From NCBI GenBank assembly GCA_017627115.1, contig JAGAHK010000130.1, positions 1-7,645 of the forward strand: a stretch of 7,645 nt of DNA, given 5' to 3'. The notes beneath the pieces are model-generated. The model saw only the letters and a program-made list of their open reading frames with translations. It did not search any database and was not told the DNA's origin. Within the stretch, counting starts at the first letter, position 1. Each line of letters begins with the position of its first letter. A program made the translations under genes and the position numbers. The stretch comes from Bacillota bacterium. GTDB lineage: Bacteria > Bacillota > Clostridia > Lachnospirales > CAG-274. This document shows, in pieces, positions 1-5,014 of this stretch.

Positions 1-120
1 CTTTTTCCAATCGCTGATATTGCCTGCCGATATGCCCGTAGCCTCGGCAACTATCTTTGAATTTATCCCCAATTCTTCTATTCTGTTAAACAAATTAGTT
101 AAATCTACTGATTTATCCAT
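1..120 (-). CDS. XRE-family HTH repressor, N-terminal part (runs off the left edge)
   Basis: Forty codons of a leftward gene are visible, starting at the ATG complementary to 118-120. A good ribosome site (AAAGGAG, complement of 128-134) lies 7 bases upstream. The peptide has a first helix (LFNRIEELGI) followed by SKIVAEATGIS and AGNISDWKK, the helix-turn-helix pattern of Cro/CI (XRE) regulators, with recognition helix around residues 30-40. The rest lies outside the window, so length and any C-terminal domain are unknown. It is divergent from the HTH gene at 322 and shares a 201-bp operator-like spacer with it, the arrangement of a phage- or ICE-type repressor switch. A role as element repressor is inferred from position. 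An unrelated host XRE regulator cannot be excluded. Confidence 0.8.
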   Translation of the reverse strand, partial: MDKSVDLTNLFNRIEELGINSKIVAEATGISAGNISDWKK

Positions 121-180
121 AAAAATTCTCCTTTCACTTATATAATTTTGATAAAAATACTGAATTCCGAATATTTTTAC

Positions 181-209
181 TTGACTTGTTCGTTTCGTTG
201 TAGTATTAT
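181..209 (+). promoter_or_regulatory. Promoter candidate for the rightward HTH-ATPase operon
   Basis: TTGACT (181-186) and TATTAT (204-209) are separated by exactly 17 bases, giving a good sigma-A type promoter. Transcription would begin near 216, about 105 bases before the ATG at 322, so the ATTCCGTA repeats at 224-239 would lie just inside the transcript. A weaker alternative is TTTACA (247-252) with TTTATA (271-276). I see no clear promoter for the leftward gene. Confidence 0.5.
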
Positions 210-223
210 GATTATGTAATTAT

Positions 224-269
224 ATTCCGTAATTCCGTATTTTATTTTTACATTTCTTTTGAATTACGG
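224..269. repeat. Operator-like ATTCCGTA repeats
   Basis: ATTCCGTA occurs twice in tandem (224-231 and 232-239). CCGTAATTC (227-235) is matched by its inverse GAATTACGG (261-269), a 9-bp inverted repeat spaced by 25 bases. A related ATTCCGAA lies at 164-171. Repeats between divergent regulator genes are normally repressor-binding sites. Binding by either flanking HTH protein is an inference. Confidence 0.45.
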
Positions 270-321
270 CTTTATATTATGATAACATACAAAATAGCAT
301 TTGTAAAGGGGGATTTTGAAA

Positions 322-522
322 ATGTTAAAAAATAATAATGAATGGGGAAAGCAAGTCCGTATAGCGTTGATAAAGGAGGATATGACGCTGAAAGAACTTG
401 CGGAACTTATCGGGTACAGTCCGTCTTATGTGTGAGCTGTTGTCGGCGGCAAGCTGAACGGTATTGAAAAGGTGCAGCAGAAGATAGACGATGTACTCGG
501 AATTGAAAAAGGAGGGATTTAA
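322..522 (+). pseudogene. Small XRE/Cro-like HTH gene interrupted by an in-frame TGA
   Basis: The frame from ATG 322 (GGGGG at 308-312 as ribosome site) would encode 66 residues but meets TGA at 433-435, codon 38. Before it, the peptide contains TLKELAELIGYSPSYV, a clear HTH. After it, the frame stays open for 28 codons and reads AVVGGKLNGIEKVQQKIDDVLGIE, the expected rest of the fold. The TGA falls where this family commonly has serine (SYVSAVV), consistent with a single C-to-G change from TCA. TGA ends other genes here (int at 6242-6244), so a changed genetic code is unlikely. The original TAA (520-522) overlaps the next ATG (522), suggesting former translational coupling. It is either a recent nonsense mutation or a sequence error. 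The truncated 37-residue product would probably be inactive. Confidence 0.75.
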
Positions 523-1979
523 TGGTCAATTACGATTGTTTTAAGGTTTACAGCAGTTTCAGCCGTATTTTCGATACTTTTCATAAGGAACACACCGATA
601 GGCGAAGATTTGTTTTTATTTTTGACGAGGGGCAGTTTTGTGAAGATGCGTTCTACTTGGGGTTTTCCACTATCTATATAAGTAATGAGGAAGAATTGAA
701 AGAGGTTACGGAGACCTTGCACAAAATACCGATGTCAAGCAGCAACTGCATTATTTTCCCTTGCTGTTATAAGAATGTCAACGAAAGCATTGAAGCGGTA
801 ATTGACGATAAAAGCCGCGTAGTCAGGAACGCTTGGAAAAACATTTTTACGGGCTGCAAAACAAGACAGTTCTATCTTTGTAACCTTGAAGATTTCGACA
901 ATGCACTTATAAGCCTTGCCGACAAATACAAGAGCAGCAAAGACGAAAACACGAGACCCATCGCAGTACACAAATTTTCCGATATAGAGGTCAAAAGCAT
1001 TGATTGGCTATGGTATCCGTACATAGCAAAGGGGAATATCACGATACTTTATGCCGCACCGGGCACGGGCAAAACTTTTTTAACTTGCTGGCTTGCGTCA
1101 CGATTATCCAACGGCGAAGCCTTGCCGGGGACTGTTCCCGAAGAATGGGAAAAACCGCCGCAGGGTGTGACGATGTTCTTTAATGCCGAAGACCCTGCCG
1201 ACAGGACTTTAAAACCGAGACTTATCGGATGCGGTGCAGATGTTGAAAGTATTGTAACAGCGGAAGAATGGGAAAACAAGGACTTTGTGCCGTACAGCTT
1301 TACAGACCCGCGCTTGCCGAAACTGTTTGAAAAGGTCAAGCCCGAACTTGTTATTTTTGACCCTATGCAGTCCTATATCGGACCCGATGTTGATATGCAC
1401 AGAGCCAATCAAACAAGACCGCTGCTTGCACATATAAATTCACTTGCGAAGATGTATAACTTTGCGCTTGTTATCGTTTGCCACATCAACAAAATGACAA
1501 ATCAGGAGATCGGAGACAGGATAATCGGAAGTCAGGATATTAAAGGTGCTGCAAGGAGCGTTCTGTTTCTCGGTCAGCACCCCGAATTGTCAGAGGTAAA
1601 AGTACTTTTTCAGACGAAAAATAACCTTGCGGAATGGGGAGAACCGCTTGCTTTCCGTATTGACAATAAGGGTACTGAAACGGGCTTTGTGTTGGATAAT
1701 GTAGCTGATTTAAGAGATTTAACGCCCGAAAAATGTTCGGGAAGTACAACGGGCAAGGCGAGAGTTTACGCCGAGAGCCAAAGGAGTTTAGCCGAAGAAG
1801 TTATTTCGGAATTATTCAAAGACAGGGACAAGGTAACAACAGAGGAATTGAAGTCAGCGGCAAGTGAACACAATATTACTTGGAAAGAGTTTCAGAAAGC
1901 ATTAAGCAAGGTCGCAAAATGGCACAAGGGCGGCTATACAAACGGAGACGGAGATTATTATTTAAAAAGGATATGTTAA
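522..1979 (+). CDS. RepA-like/AAA_25 RecA-fold ATPase (putative replicative helicase)
   Basis: A 485-residue protein. Walker A is AAPGTGKT at residues 178-185 (Lys184). Walker B is LVIFDP at 276-281 (Asp280). A sensor-like strand VIVCHIN lies at 317-323 (His321), followed by GSQDIKGAARSVLFL at 336-350. This order matches the RSF1010 RepA/AAA_25 group of hexameric RecA-fold helicases. Residues 1-150 have no sure domain; FIFDEGQFCEDAFYLGF (32-48) loosely recalls a Toprim strand-loop, which could be a decayed primase-type domain. Residues about 420-485 look like a small winged-helix end. AAAGGAGGG (508-516) sits 5 bases before the ATG, and the start overlaps the stop of the HTH gene. Its neighbours suggest a role in replicating the excised element. 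ATPase fold: high confidence. Helicase role: inferred. Confidence 0.85.
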   Translation: MVNYDCFKVYSSFSRIFDTFHKEHTDRRRFVFIFDEGQFCEDAFYLGFSTIYISNEEELKEVTETLHKIPMSSSNCIIFPCCYKNVNESIEAVIDDKSRVVRNAWKNIFTGCKTRQFYLCNLEDFDNALISLADKYKSSKDENTRPIAVHKFSDIEVKSIDWLWYPYIAKGNITILYAAPGTGKTFLTCWLASRLSNGEALPGTVPEEWEKPPQGVTMFFNAEDPADRTLKPRLIGCGADVESIVTAEEWENKDFVPYSFTDPRLPKLFEKVKPELVIFDPMQSYIGPDVDMHRANQTRPLLAHINSLAKMYNFALVIVCHINKMTNQEIGDRIIGSQDIKGAARSVLFLGQHPELSEVKVLFQTKNNLAEWGEPLAFRIDNKGTETGFVLDNVADLRDLTPEKCSGSTTGKARVYAESQRSLAEEVISELFKDRDKVTTEELKSAASEHNITWKEFQKALSKVAKWHKGGYTNGDGDYYLKRIC

Positions 1980-2022
1980 TTCCTAATACTGCAACAAAAT
2001 TCTTTGCTTGATTTTGACTTTT

Positions 2023-2198
2023 CAAGAACAATATTTTTTAAAAGGGATTTCGGATTAAAAACAGCTTATATAGCCACTTTTACGGATTTACCTTTAGGGA
2101 TTTCGGGGGAATACCGAGTTTCCCTTGGGGATTTCGGCAGAAACGGCTTAAAAAGCGGAACACAGTCCGATTTCCCCCTTTGACTTCTATTGTTCTTG
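2023..2198. repeat. 11-bp inverted repeat bracketing a non-coding region
   Basis: CAAGAACAATA (2023-2033) is perfectly inverted as TATTGTTCTTG (2188-2198), 154 bases apart. Three of the four GGGATTTCGG copies lie between the arms. A second inverted repeat, ATTTCCCC (2170-2177) with GGGGAAAT (2204-2211), straddles the right arm. No convincing gene lies in 1980-2237. A weak promoter, TTGACT (2014-2019) with TTTAAA (2037-2042), overlaps the left arm. Confidence 0.5.
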
Positions 2199-2223
2199 AC
2201 TTTGGGGAAATTAGGGATTTCGG
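2044..2223 (+). repeat. Iteron-like direct repeats GGGATTTCGG (four copies)
   Basis: Exact 10-bp copies lie at 2044-2053, 2097-2106, 2128-2137 and 2214-2223, all in the same orientation. Spacings are 53, 31 and 86 bases. The last copy abuts the ribosome site of the gene at 2238. They lie directly after the RepA-like ATPase, where an iteron-bearing origin or an operator would be expected. The spacing is less regular than in classical plasmid iterons. Function is inferred only. Confidence 0.5.
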
Positions 2224-2237
2224 GAAGGAGATGTTTT

Positions 2238-2510
2238 ATGGAAATAACGATCCGCGTTTCGTGGGTTAAAACGGAGTTTGGATATTACGAGGGTTGGATA
2301 CTTGTCTATGATAAGGATAACAAAGTTCTTATGGATGATATAGATATGTACTACACCATTGAAAAGCTATGTATGCGGTTAAACCGCTTGTTTATCAATA
2401 ACAGCCGCTTTATAGTGCATAGTGCGGTCTACAAAAAGAGTGAGGAGGCACTCTATATTAAATGTACCGACACAAGCGTTCCGAAAGAGGGTGAGCATAT
2501 TGGAGAATAA
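2238..2510 (+). CDS. Small protein of unknown function (90 residues)
   Basis: I do not recognise this protein. The start at ATG 2238 is chosen because AAGGAG (2225-2230) lies 7 bases upstream; an earlier in-frame ATG at 2190 sits inside the inverted repeat without a good ribosome site. The product begins MEITIRVSWVKTEFGYYEGW and alternates short hydrophobic strands with aromatic residues, suggesting a small mostly beta or alpha/beta soluble fold. There is no signal peptide, membrane segment or metal-binding cluster. It overlaps the next gene by 11 bases, so the pair is probably translated from one message. The position between an ATPase and the transfer origin suggests an accessory role in replication or mobilization, which is inference only. 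Confidence 0.65.
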   Translation: MEITIRVSWVKTEFGYYEGWILVYDKDNKVLMDDIDMYYTIEKLCMRLNRLFINNSRFIVHSAVYKKSEEALYIKCTDTSVPKEGEHIGE

Positions 2511-2622
2511 ACATATAGACGTGCTTTACCGTCTTTTAGAGGAAAGCAACGGCGAATATGCCGCAGCATTACGCTGGGCAATATTCACTATTGAACAAGT
2601 GTATGATATGCAAGTCGATTAA
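2500..2622 (+). CDS. Very small protein of unknown function (40 residues, TTG start)
   Basis: I place the start at TTG 2500, giving LENKHIDVLYRLLEESNGEY and then a helix ending TIEQVYDMQVD. GAGGGTGAG (2487-2495) is a suitable ribosome site 4 bases before it, inside the end of the preceding gene. A longer start at ATG 2422 lies well inside the neighbour and has no ribosome site. GTG 2491 is in frame but too close to any ribosome site. The product is predicted to be two short amphipathic helices, acidic and soluble. The family is not recognised. The overlap with the gene at 2238 implies coupled translation. Confidence 0.55.
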   Translation: MENKHIDVLYRLLEESNGEYAAALRWAIFTIEQVYDMQVD

Positions 2623-2658
2623 CGGACACTTTCATAATCGGCAGCATATCTCATTTCG

Positions 2659-2743
2659 GAAATGGGCGGCGAACTTATCGACAATTATGTTTTGACGAGG
2701 TACGGAACACAACATAATTTCGAGAGACACTACCGCCCATTTC
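2659..2743. repeat. Nested inverted repeats, left part of the probable transfer-origin region
   Basis: GAAATGGGCGG (2659-2669) is perfectly inverted as CCGCCCATTTC (2733-2743). Inside it, AATTATGTT (2683-2691) pairs with AACATAATT (2711-2719), flanked by TCGA (2678-2681) pairing with TCGA (2720-2723) around one bulged base. The DNA can fold as one long hairpin with two stem sections. It lies between the small genes and mobC, where oriT sequences usually are. A 46-codon frame (2662-2802) runs through it but has no ribosome site. Confidence 0.6.
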
Positions 2744-2744
2744 A

Positions 2745-2839
2745 AGAAAAATCAGACCACAGCCTTAACTGTTCCGATGGGTGTGTGCAAACGGAGGACT
2801 GACATTCTTTCGGCATTTTCGGTCTGGTCTGATTTTTCT
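2745..2839. repeat. 15-bp perfect inverted repeat, probable transfer-origin region
   Basis: A 15-bp arm at 2745-2759 (AGAAAAATCAGACCA) is perfectly inverted at 2825-2839, with a 65-base loop. It begins one base after the preceding hairpin ends, so 2659-2839 can form two side-by-side hairpins on single-stranded DNA. The loop contains GTGTGCAA (2783-2790), repeated in the hairpin at 2849-2868. Confidence 0.6.
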
Positions 2840-2848
2840 GCAAGCTCC

Positions 2849-2894
2849 CAACTTGCGTGTGCAAGTTGTTGCTTGTGAGGGGAGAAAATCCCCT
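2849..2894. other. Candidate oriT core: hairpins upstream of mobC
   Basis: CAACTTGC (2849-2856), loop GTGT and GCAAGTTG (2861-2868) form a perfect 8-bp stem. Next comes TTGCTTGTG and then AGGGGA/TCCCCT (2878-2883 and 2889-2894), a second hairpin. MOBP relaxases nick a few bases beside a short inverted repeat close to mobC, and this is the best-placed such hairpin. The exact nick site cannot be told from sequence. Confidence is good for the structures and moderate for the oriT role. Confidence 0.5.
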
Positions 2895-2905
2895 TCAATC
2901 CCCTT

Positions 2906-2956
2906 TTGGGTGGCGGCTTACGCCGCCTATAATTCCGCGCAGAAAAGGGCGCGGAA
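2906..2956 (+). promoter_or_regulatory. mobC-relaxase promoter overlapped by two palindromes
   Basis: A perfect TATAAT (2928-2933) is preceded, 16 bases upstream, by a poor -35 match TTGGGT (2906-2911). The spacer is exactly the palindrome GGCGGC-TTAC-GCCGCC (2912-2927). A second palindrome, TTCCGCGC (2933-2940) with GCGCGGAA (2949-2956), covers the expected transcript start near 2940. A weak -35 with operators in the spacer suggests control by a DNA-binding protein such as MobC (inference). mobC begins at 3002. Confidence 0.55.
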
Positions 2957-3001
2957 AATATATCTTGCTACAAAAAATATGATAAAGGAGAGGATGATTT
3001 T

Positions 3002-3298
3002 ATGCGCAAGAGAGAAAGAAGAATTGATGTTTATTTTACGGAAGATGAATTTCAGCACTTCCGCAAACTTCAAAAACAATCAAAACTCAATCAGCGAGAT
3101 TTTATTTTGAACTGTATCAAACACACACCGATAACCGTTAAGCCTTACGGTGCGGAGATAGTACGAGAGTTAAAAGCTATCGGCAATAATCTTAATCAGC
3201 TTACAAGAAAGGTCAATTCGGGACAGATACGAAATTGCAATACCGAACTGCACCATATCTATACAGACATCGAGGTGATGATGCGTAAATGGCAGTAA
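3002..3298 (+). CDS. mobC: MobC-like mobilization protein (oriT-binding relaxosome accessory)
   Basis: A 98-residue protein starting at ATG 3002, with AAAGGAGAGG (2984-2993) upstream. The N-terminal part (about 1-45, RRIDVYFTEDEFQHF then a helix) fits a ribbon-helix-helix DNA-binding fold. Residues 53-74 (IVRELKAIGNNLNQLTRKVN) carry the conserved MobC signature. MobC proteins bind oriT beside the relaxase, help open the DNA at the nick and often repress their own operon. The gene is first in the mobilization operon, directly after the hairpin-rich region, and its last 10 bases overlap the relaxase start, as expected for coupled production of the two partners. It is near the short end for the family but appears complete. 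Confidence 0.9.
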   Translation: MRKRERRIDVYFTEDEFQHFRKLQKQSKLNQRDFILNCIKHTPITVKPYGAEIVRELKAIGNNLNQLTRKVNSGQIRNCNTELHHIYTDIEVMMRKWQ

Positions 3299-4314
3299 TA
3301 AAAGCGATAAATTCAAAGGCAAGTCTGGGTAAGGTCATAAAGTACATAACGCAGGACGAGAAAACTTTGGAGTGTCTTATAGGCGGTTATAATTGTCGCG
3401 GCACTTCCGCACTTTTTGAAATGAAAGCTACCAAAAAGGCTTGGAACAAGACAGGTGGCAGACAGTACAAGCACATTGTACAGAGTTTTTCGCCCGATGA
3501 AAATATAACACCGCAGCAGGCACACGAAATAGCCGCAGAGCTTGCGGAGAGTTGGGAGAAATTCAAAGGCTATGAGGTCGTTTTCGCCACACATCTTGAC
3601 AGAAAACACGTTCACACCCACTTTGTGGTAAATTCGGTCAGCTTTGAAAATGGCAAAAAATTCGGCTATTCCAAGAACGATTTAAAACTGTTCAAGGAAC
3701 TTTCGGACAGAATATTGCAGGCACACGGATTAAGTATTTGTCAAAAGACAAAGGATATAAGCACCTACAATATCCACGCTTATAACGCAGTAAAAAAGGA
3801 GCTTGACGGAACGGGCAAAAGCTGGCTGCTTGCTATCGCCCTTGCCGTCAGGTCGGCAAGAGCAATATCCGCCAACAAGACGGTTTTTATATCGCAATTA
3901 GAGGCAAGGGGTATTTCGGTCAAATGGGAGGAAAACCGAAAATACATCACTTTCAGCGATAAAGACGGTCACAAAGTACGCTGCAAGAAATTGACGGAAA
4001 TGTTCAAAGAGGATTTTTCAAAGGAGGGTTTGGAGAATGACTTTAGAAGAAATAGCCAATCAGCGGAACTTGCCGCAGCCGAAAGAGGAATTGAGTACAG
4101 AGAAGCTGTTGCAGACTATAATGAAACTGAACGAAGAAAACGCGAGCTTGACGAAAAGAATAGAAAGAGCCGAACACGCGGAACGCGAGATAGCCAACGC
4201 CGAACACTGCAAAAACGAAATGTGGAAAAGTTATCAACGGATGTTGAGCGAGATGACGAAACTGAAAATACAGAAAGACGACCTGCTCGCAGACACAGTT
4301 ACGATGCGCGTTAA
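3289..4314 (+). CDS. mobA: MOBP-type relaxase (conjugative mobilization nuclease)
   Basis: A 341-residue relaxase. Motif I contains the probable nicking tyrosine Tyr19 (IKYITQDEK). A motif II-like strand KHIVQSF lies at 61-67. Motif III is HLDRKHVHTH at 102-111, with metal-binding His107, His109 and His111, followed by Asn115. This is the MOBP/VirD2-like pattern. The enzyme cuts one strand at oriT, stays covalently joined to the 5' end and leads it into the recipient. Residues 1-150 form the catalytic domain. From about 250 the protein is highly charged (Arg, Glu, Lys) and probably disordered; exactly this part overlaps the gene at 4037. No helicase or primase domain is attached. The start overlaps mobC by 10 bases. 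With no coupling protein in the window, transfer probably uses a helper element's secretion channel. Confidence 0.92.
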   Translation: MAVIKAINSKASLGKVIKYITQDEKTLECLIGGYNCRGTSALFEMKATKKAWNKTGGRQYKHIVQSFSPDENITPQQAHEIAAELAESWEKFKGYEVVFATHLDRKHVHTHFVVNSVSFENGKKFGYSKNDLKLFKELSDRILQAHGLSICQKTKDISTYNIHAYNAVKKELDGTGKSWLLAIALAVRSARAISANKTVFISQLEARGISVKWEENRKYITFSDKDGHKVRCKKLTEMFKEDFSKEGLENDFRRNSQSAELAAAERGIEYREAVADYNETERRKRELDEKNRKSRTRGTRDSQRRTLQKRNVEKLSTDVERDDETENTERRPARRHSYDAR

Positions 4315-4705
4315 ACTTCGTGAAGCACTTGAAAAGAAAGAGATAGTATACAAGGATAAAATAGTCTATCAGGACAGGATAGTCGAAAAGGAGAAAATCG
4401 TCTATCGGGATAAAATCGTGTACAAAGACCGAATTGTAGAGAAAGACAGGTTGATCTATAAAGACAGAATTGTTCCTGCACCGAAGTGTGAAATGTGTTC
4501 CAAAAGTGCGTACAGAAAAATGCTTGCGGAATTAAAAGAACAACGGGAGGAATATCAGCAAGCCGAGTTTTTAGCCGAGTGTTGCAAGATATTTATTTTC
4601 TTTGTTTTTATACTTGCAGTTTTCGGTACGATCTGCACAATTTTAATGTTCGTGGTCTATTTTATCATAATAGCAGTACAAATGTATCTTGAAAATAATA
4701 AATAA
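4037..4705 (+). CDS. Coiled-coil, hexapeptide-repeat membrane protein overlapping the relaxase gene
   Basis: A 222-residue protein starting at ATG 4037 with AAAGGAGGG (4020-4028) 8 bases upstream, inside the relaxase gene and in the +1 frame relative to it; 278 bases are shared. Residues 1-100 are charged and helical with coiled-coil character (KLLQTIMKLNEENASLTKRI). Residues 103-146 are about seven tandem hexapeptides of the form IV(Y/E)K(D/E)(K/R). CEMC (151-154) and Cys182-Cys183 could form disulfides or bind metal. Residues about 184-215 are strongly hydrophobic, one long or two short membrane segments near the C terminus, with no signal peptide. I think related proteins accompany relaxases in gut clostridial elements (possibly DUF6040, from memory). 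Anchoring the relaxosome to the membrane or to a helper's coupling protein is speculative. Confidence 0.8.
   Translation: MTLEEIANQRNLPQPKEELSTEKLLQTIMKLNEENASLTKRIERAEHAEREIANAEHCKNEMWKSYQRMLSEMTKLKIQKDDLLADTVTMRVKLREALEKKEIVYKDKIVYQDRIVEKEKIVYRDKIVYKDRIVEKDRLIYKDRIVPAPKCEMCSKSAYRKMLAELKEQREEYQQAEFLAECCKIFIFFVFILAVFGTICTILMFVVYFIIIAVQMYLENNK
4343..4468 (+). repeat. Seven 18-bp coding repeats (hexapeptide IVYKDK-like)
   Basis: Seven consecutive 18-base units encode IVYKDK, IVYQDR, IVEKEK, IVYRDK, IVYKDR, IVEKDR and LIYKDR. The peptide pattern is well kept while the codons vary (ATA/ATC/ATT for Ile; GTA/GTC/GTG for Val). This suggests an old repeat held by selection on the protein and not a recent slippage expansion. 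Confidence 0.8.
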
Positions 4706-4721
4706 TGAAATGGGGGATTTT

Positions 4722-4931
4722 ATGAACAATACTTTACAGGAGAAAGTTTCAATCAAGAATAAATTTGCTTTAACGGTCAAAGAAGCAGCCGAGTATTTCA
4801 ATATAGGGGAACACCGTATCAGAGAACTTACGGACAAAAAAGACTGCCCGTTTGTGCTTTGGGTCGGCAGCAAGCGTCTTGTTAAGCGTAAGAAATTTGA
4901 AGAGTATTTATCGGTACAATATTCCGTATAA
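4722..4931 (+). CDS. xis: Tn916-type excisionase (small HTH DNA-binding protein)
   Basis: A 69-residue basic protein starting at ATG 4722 with GGGGG (4712-4716) as ribosome site. A TTG at 4689 could extend the frame, but it overlaps the preceding gene and has no ribosome site. The sequence ALTVKEAAEYFNIGEHRIRELTDKKD (residues 16-41) is a winged-helix/MerR-like HTH, and the C-terminal half (FVLWVGSKRLVKRKKFEEYL) matches the wing and end of Tn916-family Xis/HTH_17 proteins. Such proteins bend the element's arms so that Int excises and does not integrate. It lies 17 bases after the membrane-protein gene and 83 bases before int, the usual xis-int order. Specific att binding is inferred from the family. 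Confidence 0.85.
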   Translation: MNNTLQEKVSIKNKFALTVKEAAEYFNIGEHRIRELTDKKDCPFVLWVGSKRLVKRKKFEEYLSVQYSV

Positions 4932-4936
4932 ATGAT

Positions 4937-4965
4937 TAGACAAGGCGGCAATTATGTGGTATAAT
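4937..4965 (+). promoter_or_regulatory. Strong int promoter
   Basis: TAGACA (4937-4942), a 17-base spacer and TATAAT (4960-4965), with TG one base before the -10 (extended -10), give a near-consensus promoter. Transcription should start near 4972, about 43 bases before int. int can therefore be expressed independently of the mob-xis message. Confidence 0.7.
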
Positions 4966-4991
4966 ACATTTACATCATATATTTGCCGCCT
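4943..4991. repeat. Inverted repeat embracing the int promoter -10 region
   Basis: AGGCGGCAA (4943-4951) is inverted as TTGCCGCCT (4983-4991). After one mismatch the stem continues for eight more pairs (two of them G-U) toward the centre. In read-through RNA from xis this forms a strong hairpin followed by GTTTTG, resembling a weak terminator. In DNA it covers the promoter spacer and -10 and could be an operator. It does not form in RNA started at the int promoter. Confidence 0.55.
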
Positions 4992-5014
4992 GTTTTGACA
5001 GGAGGATGAATATA

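Noticed and set aside
433..460. Selenocysteine or stop-codon recoding at the TGA
   Set aside because: A small AGC-TTG/CAA-GCT hairpin follows the TGA, but a selenocysteine in an HTH recognition region has no known precedent. TGA is also a normal stop elsewhere in the window.
2662..2802. 46-codon frame (MGGELIDNYVLTRYG...) in the nested inverted repeats
   Set aside because: The amino acid makeup is plausible and the frame continues that of the 40-residue gene after two stops, so it might be a remnant. It lacks a ribosome site and is fully explained by the structured DNA. I would reconsider if homologues with a longer N terminus exist.
2781..3110. 109-codon plus-strand frame across the oriT region
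   Set aside because: It runs through all the hairpins and into mobC in another frame, has no ribosome site, and its composition follows the inverted repeats. MobC explains its 3' part.
310..4720. GGGATTT shared at 310-316, 514-520 and 4714-4720
   Set aside because: Each copy is part of a ribosome-binding site just before a start codon, which explains the similarity.
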